Part shown: in pieces, positions 1-9,123 of the stretch
How positions within the stretch are numbered: the stretch's first letter is position 1
Layout: each line of letters begins with the position of its first letter
Source of the DNA: Aphis gossypii
Taxonomy: Eukaryota; Arthropoda; Insecta; Hemiptera; Aphididae
Direction: 5' to 3'
Length of the DNA: 64,000 nt
Assembly (NCBI RefSeq): GCF_020184175.1
Contig: NC_065532.1
Coordinates: forward strand, 19,716,001-19,780,000
Program-made: the position numbers and the translations under genes
Notes under the pieces: generated by a model
Database searches by the model: none
The model's input: only the letters and a program-made list of their open reading frames with translations
What the model was told of the DNA's origin: nothing

Positions 1-91
1 AGTATTTTTCAAATAGTATAAGATTATAGTTATTGAAGGTAATGTAATACCAGTTTATCGTTATATCATGGTAGTTCTATATAGTTTAGAA

Positions 92-315
92 CAGTGATGC
101 TTAATCTTTTTTCTTCAGTGGGCCACTTTGGTAACCAACTTATTAAGCGAGCTATTAAACAACTATCTCCAAGCGGGCCACCAAATATAAAAGTACAAAT
201 GATCTCAGTCCAACAGAAAATATCGATAATACCTACCAACAATAGGATAAAAAATCGTTTTTTTTTATTTATTTTAAAAATCTGTACCTAACAGGCTGCG
301 GGTTGGGCACCACTG
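92..315. mobile_element. hAT-like MITE, 224 bp
   Basis: The left end reads CAGTGATGCTTAATC and the right end, reverse-complemented, reads CAGTGGTGCCCAACC, so the ends are imperfect inverted repeats beginning CAGTG. The flanks are an 8-bp near-duplicate, GTTTAGAA (84-91) and GTTTAGGA (316-323). An 8-bp target duplication with CAG...CTG ends is typical of hAT elements. No transposase is present. The short reading frame inside is not a gene. Confidence 0.75.
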
Positions 316-323
316 GTTTAGGA

Positions 324-1640
324 TTAAGTAGGTAATTTTGTTGTAGATTAATATTGGAAAATTCGATAAAATTATTCATCAATATCTAGGTTTAACTCTT
401 ATACATAATAATATGCTTATAATATTAATGTAAGCAACCATATGAGCAACATATAAATAAATGCATTTTATATAAATTTTTTTTTTCACTAAAAATAAAG
501 CGAGAAATAAAGGGAAGTAAACATTTAAAAGTAAAAAAATGAAATTCGCCAAATATTTGCAACTCTTTTTACCTTGATTAACTAGCGTCTATATAGTACC
601 CGAGATAGTACCTAAATAGGTACCTAACAAAGTTTATGATCAAACGCACACCAATACAATAAAAATCGACCATGACTCACTACAATAATCTGATTGTCCC
701 TTTTGCATTGTTTTGATGTGCACCTGACAATAAACCTAACAATAAACCTCGCAATTAACATTAGTGGAGTAACCAAGAGGGAGATCAGAGGGTGCAATTG
801 CAACCTGATCCAAATAGTAGGGTGCTTTAAATATGTTTTTTCTAATATACTGTTTTAAATTTATTTCTATGAAGCAAAACACAATTAATTTTATTTTTTA
901 ATTTAATGAGCCTATAATACCAGATAAAACATTATGTACCTATTACTATATTATGCTAACTACTAATTAGTTTTCATGAAACAATATATTTATCTAACAT
1001 GAAATAATATTAAAAAGTGCATAATATAATTTCATCAAATAGGTGAACACTCCCAAGAATATTTACCAAGAAGAGGGAAGAGAATTTAAAAATTTTGCAA
1101 TCACGTTACTGACTAATATACAGGTACAACGAGGAACATAAAACCATTAAAAGGTTATCATGATAGGGTAATGTAAGGGGTAGTATTATAAATTGACGAC
1201 ACAACTGTCATACTATGCTAATACAACTATAGTTATATATAGCATATATGCCCAATACAACAGCATGGCAACACGGACAATTTTACGCTAAGAGATAAAT
1301 AGGCTGCAACAGATTGGCCCCCCAGAATACCATGAAAGCTCGCATGAAAGTTACCAGCGGCCAGTCGTATTATAACACCGAGTCGATATATACCTACCTA
1401 CTTGGATTAAAAATATATAATTATAAAATTAAGACAATTCCTAGAGGGAAAATAAATGGTTTTTTTATTAAAATATATTGGTCGAGCCAATTTCCCGGGC
1501 CGAAATTTTTAACCAATCCTACGCTGAAAATAAATACCACTAAAACCTATTACGGGGTGCGCCTGGACATAAGACAACACCAATAACAAAGTACAGGCAA
1601 TAACAAAAACACGAGCAAATAATAATCGAGATAATAATAT
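324..1640. other. Gene-free AT-rich stretch
   Basis: I see no exon chain or RNA gene here. The sequence is AT-rich with scattered GC-richer patches around 770-830 (GAGGGAGATCAGAGGGTG) and 1310-1370 that look like worn transposon pieces, but I could not define their ends. Confidence 0.5.
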
Positions 1641-1649
1641 TACTATATA

Positions 1650-2760
1650 GTAATATTGTTATTTACAAACTATGCGAGCGCTAGTGCGTCGTCGTGTCGC
1701 CGCCACAGGTGCGGGCGGAAAACTCGGGCACGAAAATACCCGCTTCACACCGCACAACCTTGGGACGCGAAACGTAGCGTGCCCGAGAAAATAATTATGT
1801 GGATTGTGATTTGTGGTTCTACGGGGCCCACACGGAACACCGCCGCTTTGGACGTATCGATCGTCAGGCCCGTTTAGGTGTCCGCCGAGCGACGGGCATT
1901 TGTGGTAGTTTATAAGTTTATATTCGATTGGGTCGAAAAATCGTCGGACGACGTTCGAGGGGCAGAATTCACGGTTTTGAGCGCCGCATAGTCGGTGCGG
2001 TGCGGGGTGTGTTGGGCCACAGGTGAATGAACTTACCTGATAATACTCGGCCATTTCAACCGCAGACCTGACGAACGCCGACAACACGGGACAGCTGCTG
2101 CTGCTACTCCTACGACGACGGCGCGTTCGGGCGACAACGAGCGACCATCACACCAGCCGCCAACCGGTTGGGGGACGAACGTAAAAGCTCCGACGCTCAC
2201 GCACGATCACACAGACGCGGAACCGCGCGACGGGGACGAGCAAACAAAAACGACTACCGGCGGTGGCGGAGGAACGCGGAAAATCATTTCGTTTTGCTGC
2301 CACAGTTCCTCTCTAGTTGCGCGCAATCCGACGACACACGAACACCATTTTTTTTCCTTCCCGCGGCACCGGTGGAGGGGAAAACAATAATAACGTATGC
2401 ACGCACGCACGTCGTACACACGAAACGCTGGGACCGTTGGAATTTGATTAATGACTCGACTGACGACCGCTCAGTACTCGCTCGCGCTCCACTCGACTGT
2501 ACTTCGGGCAGTGTCAGCCACGGTCGGCACTCGCTCGGGCTCGCTCACTCGCTGCATAGTCGGAGCGAGAACGGACCTGATGCGCAATCGCGGTGGATCC
2601 CGATTCCCAGTGTCGCCACATCGCTCAGCTCCAATAGCCCTCGGCGGCTGCTCTGCCGAAATTGTATCAGTACGAGTTACGGACCGCAGAATAGATTTAA
2701 AAATAATGCATTCTGTCCTGTGCACTCCGAGATTTATGAGAGTCGGGGGCAGTCACAGAT
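1650..2760 (-). promoter_or_regulatory. CpG-rich promoter/5'UTR block
   Basis: This block of roughly 1.1 kb is strikingly GC- and CpG-rich compared with its surroundings. It contains CGTCGTCG, GCGCG and CTCGCTCGCTC runs. It surrounds the first coding exon of a leftward gene (2054-2037), so it is most simply that gene's promoter and 5' leader. The open frames on both strands here come from GC richness and have no recognisable protein content. Confidence 0.6.
2037..2054 (-). CDS. First coding exon of an unidentified leftward gene (partial)
   Basis: On the minus strand an ATG in good context (GAAATGGCC) at 2054 opens MAEYYQ and is followed at once by a strong splice donor, CAG|GTAAGTTC, at 2036. 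The reading frame upstream has no earlier ATG. The rest of the gene must lie to the left, beyond the window. Six residues do not identify it. A DnaJ/HSP40 protein (such proteins often begin M-x-x-Y-Y) is one guess, without further support. The CpG-rich block around it and the divergent mRpL39 gene fit a real promoter. Confidence 0.5.
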
Positions 2761-3578
2761 TTATGTACTATACAGTTTTATTTATTTCAAACTAGATTTT
2801 TAAAACGTACAATTTTGTATGTTTGTACTACGTGCAATGAATACCTATAATTTAATTTTTAGGTAGAACTACGTGATTTGTAATGTTGGGTGAAAACCTA
2901 TAGGTATCATTTCAAAAAAATAAAAACCTTAAAAAATGTGTAATTATGACGTACAAAATGTATTATCTTGTTAGTTATTGCCGATATTAAAATAGTAGGT
3001 ATTTAAATTTTAAATTAAATATGGACTGTACCATACTATCTTAAATCGTGCCCAACCTACTTGGCTTCAAAGACCCATACCATAGGGCATAGCGCATAAA
3101 ATATTACTTTATAACTGAAGCACTATAAAGCTGTAATAAGCATAGTATATTAGTATCTAAAATTCTAAAGGGGTGTTTATGACCCATATACTGAAAAATA
3201 TAGTCAGGATTTAGGAATCGTAGATTCAATCTATCAATGAACATTGAACAACTCTACACAGGGGGCCAGTTTTCTGAAAAATGATAAGCACATGGACCAA
3301 AACTCAAAAGGAGTATAAAATCTGTTACCAACATAAAAATTAAAAAAACTATTTTTCTCTATGGCTCCTGTACAGAATAGATAACAGACTATGATTATTA
3401 TCTATATTCTATAATAGGTATATCAATGACTATAATAGTAGTATTATAATAGTCTATATAACATTATTATCATTATATAATATTTTTGTGAATTTTCTAA
3501 AATCGTGTTTTCCTAAACCTAAATTCAGTTTGTGTTTTTCTTATTTTTGTTTATGTATCTAATATCTATAATATTAAA
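2761..3578. promoter_or_regulatory. Divergent upstream region, unknown gene / mRpL39
   Basis: This AT-rich spacer lies between the CpG-rich block and the mRpL39 start. Runs of ATTATTAT and CTATAATAG near 3380-3480 are low-complexity. I see no defined element. Confidence 0.4.
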
Positions 3579-5909
3579 ATGAAACGTTTCAGTAGCTGTT
3601 TATACAAAAAAAGCAGTGGTTCGTTGTGGTGTGAGTAAAATTGTACAAATACTTTTTTTAAATATATCATACTTCACTGTTGATAATGTATTGTTGTTCA
3701 CAAAGTGAATTATTGTTTAAATGGATGGTGTTATTTTTTTAGCCATAAGACATGTTTCAACGTCTGCAGATGTTCATCCTAAAAATGAAATTATAGCCTA
3801 TCAAAATAATTTGTTTGACAAAGAACAAAAACGACAAAAAGAAGCTGTTGGTCGTATTGAAAAGATTACAGTTAAGTACATAGGAGTACCCGAAAATGTC
3901 ACTTTATCTATGAACAAGGGGATTTCAACCCCATTTCATTGTGCTCAACGTATGTTAATTTGTTATTATTATTATATTGATCGTTTTTAATAATTATCTG
4001 GTTAATTGTAGACATATCTGAAATGTTGGTTAAAAGAAGTGGATTGGCCTTAATTGATGACACACATCTATGGGATATGCATAGACCACTAGAATCAGAC
4101 TGTGAACTGACTTTCATGCATGCACAATATCTACCAGACCCATATCATTTCAATAGAGCATATTGGCGAAGTTGTTCGCTTATACTAGGAGCTATAATTT
4201 CTAAAGCTTTTAAAACTGATATTCAACCAACTTTACACAGCTTTCCTTCACCTAATGGTAAATTATTTATAATTAATTTATATAAAATTGTATGTCCCTA
4301 GGCTTTATGAATTTTGAATGTGTAAAGCCATTTCATTTATTTGTCTTTTATATATGTTCATTCATAACATTATAATATTATCTATAGTTAATTTCTAATA
4401 CATCCATACATCCATTTACATTCCAATATACAAAATCTATGCAGTAGAATATGTATAACTTATCTGATTTTATTCAATGATTATTTTTAAAAAGCAATAG
4501 TATTTTTACTAAGAACTTATTAATTTAATATGGATGGATTTAACTATGATAATGATAAATTATGCTACTATTTTTATACTAAGTGATCACTATTTAAGTT
4601 GAAGAAAATATAAAGAATATAATTAAGTCCCTGATTAACCTAATAAATAACTAGCCTCCTCTTATTATAAATACACCAATATGTTGTTTGTTCTTGTACA
4701 TTTATCTTGTTATATAAATTTAAAAATGTAATTTAATTTAATATTTTTTTTACTTTATACTTCATAATCTTTAGTATTTATATTTGATATTTATGTTGAT
4801 TATTTAATGTTTTTAATTAAAAAATTAGTGAAAAGCGGAAGCTTTGTTTATGATGTGGAGTTATCAAATTTACCAGAATGGATTCCAACAGAAAATGAAC
4901 TTCGAATTTTGTCAGCAAATATGGTCAAATTTGCACAAAAATCTTATAAATTTGACAGACTTGCCGTTTCTGAAGAGCTTGCATTAGACATATTTCAGGA
5001 AAACAAATTTAAAAAAGAACAAGTACCAAATATTGCACAACAATCAATTGGTAAGGACATTATAATCTATTCAAATCTCAAATTCTATTCTCTAAACCTT
5101 TTTGTTATTTTCTTATTCTCCTTAAGTATGTATTATGTTACTCGCAAATGATAACTAATTAGCTTAATAATTAATATTATTTGTTATTATTGTTATTTTA
5201 CTTGTATTAATCTATATACATAAATAATTATTGATTTAGATAAAAAGGTAGTTTTATACAGAATTGATGATCATATTGATATAAGTAGAGGACCTATGAT
5301 TGGTAATACAGATTTATTGGGACGCTGCACTATAACTGCGGTATAAACACATTTTTTTGATATTAAAGTTATATTTTAATTAAGATAAAAAAAAGTATTT
5401 TTATGATTTTTTTTTTTTCAAATTTAGGTACATCGTTTAGATACTAAGAGTGGCCATTTATACAGATTTCAAGGAATCTCTTTACCCAAAAATATTATGG
5501 TGAATATAAAAGATATTTTTATGCAATTTTTAATAATGAATTTTATTTATAAATAATTGTATGACTATAAACATATGATATATTTTGAGTTTTGTAAAAA
5601 AAATTTATAATTAATATAACTTCACATTTACCTAATTTGCTAGAAGCTACTCAGCTTATTATAAAATTATAATCATATAATACTAACAATGCTTGTATTT
5701 TATTTTTATTCCAGTTAAATCATTTTGCTTATTCTTTATTAGAACAAAGGGCCAAAAAATTAGTAAGTATTCTTTTCTTTTTTTAACTAATTTTTTTACA
5801 AAATTGTTTAAATTAATTGTTTTGATTTTAGAATGCAGCAAGGTGGGTAGATCAAGCTCAAAATGATACATATGTTCCACAATTTTCTCGCGAAGAAATT
5901 GCAACATAA
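3579..5909 (+). CDS. mRpL39: Mitochondrial ribosomal protein L39 (mL39)
   Basis: Eight exons: 3579-3630, 3743-3949, 4012-4257, 4829-5050, 5240-5340, 5428-5499, 5715-5762, 5832-5909, giving 341 aa. The protein is a large-subunit component of the mitochondrial ribosome, related to the N-terminal TGS/editing part of threonyl-tRNA synthetase. Family stretches seen are LFDKEQKRQ, MNKGISTPFHCAQHISE, AYWRSC, SGSFVYDVEL and RFQGISLP. I chose the start at 3579 because it gives a basic, serine-rich leader (MKRFSSCLYKKSSGSLW) that suits mitochondrial import; its donor GTGAGT at 3631 joins in phase to CC at 3743 after TTTTTTTAG. The alternative ATG at 3721 would translate through that acceptor. The length is close to the roughly 340 aa of the human protein. 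AATAAA signals follow the stop near 5920 and 5938. Confidence 0.93.
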
Positions 5910-6710
5910 CTAAGTGTAATAAATAGTATATTTTATTAATAAATTATTCATAATGCAATTGTTGTTCGAATTCATCATGGTGTTTACCTTTAAGCTTTTT
6001 ATATTTAATTTGAATACTTTAAAATCAATTGAACTATTAAGCAATACTTTATTTAAAATAACTGTGAATCATATTATTTTTAATAAGAAATATATCATAA
6101 ATTTATCTTCATGAATAATTACATAAATAAGTAAACCAAGGTTAACTAAATTTGTAATGAATATAGCTGTCTATTAGTTATAGAAAAAACTATTTATAAC
6201 ATCTGCTATATTATGTTCCAATATTATACCCACTTTTGAAGCTCCTTTTTAAATAATAGAACCATCAACCAGTTAACAAATTATCATTCTTAAATATAAA
6301 AATAATTCATTTAATGGGAATAACTGAATATGTAACTTAAGAATAGCAACTAATTCTTATTCTATGGTTTATATCAATGATAATCATCAGTAAATAATGT
6401 GTAGAGATCTAGATTAAAACTAGATTTGTATGATGATGTCACAGAATAAATTTCTAAAGAAAAGCAGATAAATAATAATAATAATAATAATAATATATTA
6501 ATTTACGAAAAAAAAAATGTTTATAATATTACTAAATTGATTGCATCAGCCACCAATATATTATTATTTATTTATAATCATGGCCAAATTTAGGAATTTG
6601 CTGCAAAAAAGGGTGGTCATGTATGAAGTGAGTAACGCTCTATTGTACAATAGATATTGAGAGGTCCTCAGACAAAGAGTAAGTTTAGTTATTTATGATG
6701 AACCAAGGAT

Positions 6711-8571
6711 ATTCAATTTTCCAATTGTGGTTCACCCCTAAAGTTTAAAATTGAAACATAATTTTGATAAATTATGGTGTACATAGACACAAAAACATAT
6801 AAATACATTCATCATTCTGTTCAGAATCTAAAATTAGACCCCCAGGGTACTAGCACAGTAGCACTCCGTATCCACTCCTCTACGGCCCTGTTTATAATTA
6901 AATATCTATTATAAAATATAAATTAATAATTATATAGATAAAATTGATTTTTCAAATTATAAAATGTAGAAAATATCTTAGATATCCTAACAATTCATAT
7001 TTAAATAAATAGGTCAAGTAGCTACCACTTCTCTGTACATTGTACATGATTTGTCCACCTAGAATATAATATATAAAATATACATTATATTTTAATTTGT
7101 GTGGTGAAAATGGTGGTTTATATTTTAATGACTTAAATACCCCTAAATTAAACGATGTACAGAAAAAGTCAATTTTAACAAGTGGTGTAGGTTTCTACGA
7201 CTTGTAGTTTTTAACTACAACAAAAATCTAAAATTATTTAATTGCAAATCGTTATTTTAAGCGCGAATTTTGGATTTCGGAAAAATTTAAACTTTCGAAA
7301 TTTTTTTTTAATTAGCCAACGCTCAACTTTTTTTTATAATTATTCAATTATTGAACTTACGAAAAATCTTGTAAAATTCTTAGCTACTTAGACAAATTTT
7401 TTTTACAAACTTTGATCTAATTAAACTACAAAATAACTTGCAAATAATATTCATAATTTTGACGAATTTTGTAAATATTTGAACTTCAAAAAGCTAGTAA
7501 AAATAATTGTGCCTATGTTTTCTTATAATTTTTGAATTACTGTAAGGTTAACTTATGAAAAACTTTGTACCTATTAAATTTTCGAGTATTTTTACTTGGT
7601 CAAAAACATTTTATCGATATTTTAAATATCCATAAATAGCCTTAAAATAAATGAAATATTTTGGAAATAAAATTATATAAAGAAGATTTCAATCTAAATA
7701 ACTGGTAAAACTTTCAAGTATATTACGACTTATACCTACTTTTCGAATAATAAGAAATATTTCAAATCGTCTGAGAATAAATCGTTGTCGTTACGTGATT
7801 TCGTAAAAATTTTAAATTTAGACGCTCATAAATTTTTTTTTTATAATGACGTTCGAGTTTACTTTAAAGGCAATTTGAAGAACTAGGTAATGGAAAACTT
7901 TCGCGATTTTAGTATATTTTGTAAAAATTGTATCTAATGATTTAAGATTTTTTTAACTACAATAAAATCAACTTATAAGAAAAAAAACCTAGTATTAAAT
8001 TTTCAAGTTTATTTTCAATTTTTTTTTAACTACCTACACTTCAGAAGTACAACAAATAACTTAAAAAAAATTTTTAGTTGTAGTTGTCTATAAATACCTC
8101 AATAAAAGTCAGAATATTTTGAAATTTTAACCGTGTATAGATAATACAGACCTGTAAATATTATGCAGTACGCATAATATCCGATATTCCACAGTAAAAT
8201 TCCATTTTGAAAAATTAACATCTAGCAAATTCACGGGTCTATGATAGATAATGCTTGTATAAAAATTAGTTGAAAATCTCTATTATCTACAGTTATTTGT
8301 TTTTGAGTTACAACTATATAAAGTAATCAATTTTGTCAAAAAAATGGTTTTGCGTAAATAAATTCCAATTGTCCCGATTTTACCTCTATAAAGCAACAAG
8401 TACCTTGTATCTATATTCAATTTTCCATCGGAAAACACCCCAGAAATTTTAAATTGAAACATTATTTCGACAAGCTAATTGTATACAGAATACAGATATA
8501 AAAAAACACACATCATAATATGTTTTACTATAGTAAAAATATTACATTCATCACTCTGTTCAGAATCTAAA
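6711..8571. repeat. Degenerate interspersed repeat with similar blocks at each end
   Basis: A block at 6711-6835 (TTCAATTTTCCAAT... ending CATTCTGTTCAGAATCT) recurs in the same orientation at about 8409-8571 (ending CACTCTGTTCAGAATCT). Between them is AT-rich sequence with repeated ATTTTGTAAATATTTGAACTTC-like motifs. The interior matches, in inverted orientation and with clear divergence, the block at about 49900-51330; for example, both carry CTAAATAACTGGT followed within 100 bp by GTTACG[TC]GATTTCGTAAA. The terminal TCAGAATCT motif also ends copies near 53330 and 56187. No protein is encoded. The family is unnamed here. Confidence 0.6.
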
Positions 8572-8724
8572 TTATAAATTAAAATACCATCGAAGTATAA
8601 GCGTCAAGCAATAACAAATATATATAGGTATAAGCATAAATGACCTAACTAACAAGTAACAAGTAACATAAATGTCTTACGTAGATACCATAGACATATT
8701 ATGTAAGTCACAGATTTCTATGTA

Positions 8725-8785
8725 GTATAGACACAGAACAGGTGAAACTCTATTTTACTCTATTTCACCTATTCTGTGGTATAGA
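8725..8785. repeat. 47-bp micro-hairpin with 7-bp direct-repeat flanks
   Basis: The palindrome at 8732-8778 begins CACAGAACAGGTGAAA and ends TTTCACCTATTCTGTG; 15 of 16 arm bases pair. It is bracketed by GTATAGA at 8725-8731 and 8779-8785. It looks like a very small inverted-repeat insertion. Confidence 0.6.
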
Positions 8786-8828
8786 AGTATTAGAAGTGTT
8801 CAAGTGTGTGATTATAGTATATTTCCAT

Positions 8829-8885
8829 TATAGGATCACGAATTAAGATATACGAATTAAGTATATCTTAATTCGTGTATAGGAT
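8829..8885. repeat. 41-bp perfect micro-hairpin with 8-bp direct-repeat flanks
   Basis: The arms are CACGAATTAAGATATAC (8837-8853) and its exact reverse complement (8861-8877), with the 7-nt loop GAATTAA. The flanks are exact duplicates, TATAGGAT at 8829-8836 and 8878-8885. It has the form of a target-site duplication around a minimal palindromic insertion, about 250 bp upstream of the RpL27A start. Confidence 0.75.
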
Positions 8886-9039
8886 ACATTTGTTTGTTGT
8901 TTTATAAATCTGCGAACACCACTGAGAATCAAGTAATGTGTGGCGACACTGTTTCCAAAGACGATACATATTTCATATCTCCGTGACCAAGTATCTAACC
9001 TATAAAAACTCAACTATTATGAATTTATGAATGTTGTGA

Positions 9040-9123
9040 CTTGTGTTCGTGTATTCTAGTTCTCTTGTATTCAGTCCTCGAGTCCTGCATTATTTTCTCA
9101 TTTTTCTTCGTTCCTGAAGCAAA
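9040..9123 (+). promoter_or_regulatory. RpL27A 5' leader with pyrimidine-rich tract
   Basis: Just upstream of the ATG there are pyrimidine runs (TTCTCTTG near 9060, TTTTCTCATTTTTCTTCG near 9093-9111). Ribosomal protein genes of insects typically start within a TCT/TOP pyrimidine motif, so transcription probably begins here. The exact start cannot be placed from the sequence. Confidence 0.45.

Larger units (their letters stand above)
5910..9123. other. Gene-free, repeat-rich spacer between mRpL39 and RpL27A
   Basis: No coding exons are seen. It contains an (AAT)n run at about 6470-6495, a long degenerate repeat with related blocks at both ends (6711-8571), two micro-hairpins with direct-repeat flanks (8725-8785 and 8829-8885), and the RpL27A promoter at the right end. 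Confidence 0.6.

Noticed and set aside
1659..2803. Several long overlapping frames on both strands in the left CpG-rich block
   Set aside because: The composition is simply GC-rich, and stops are rare by chance. Only the short ATG exon at 2054-2037 is backed by a strong splice donor.
3721..3742. ATG at 3721 as the mRpL39 start
   Set aside because: It would translate through a clear acceptor (TTTTTTTAG). The exon at 3579-3630 joins in phase and gives a better mitochondrial leader.
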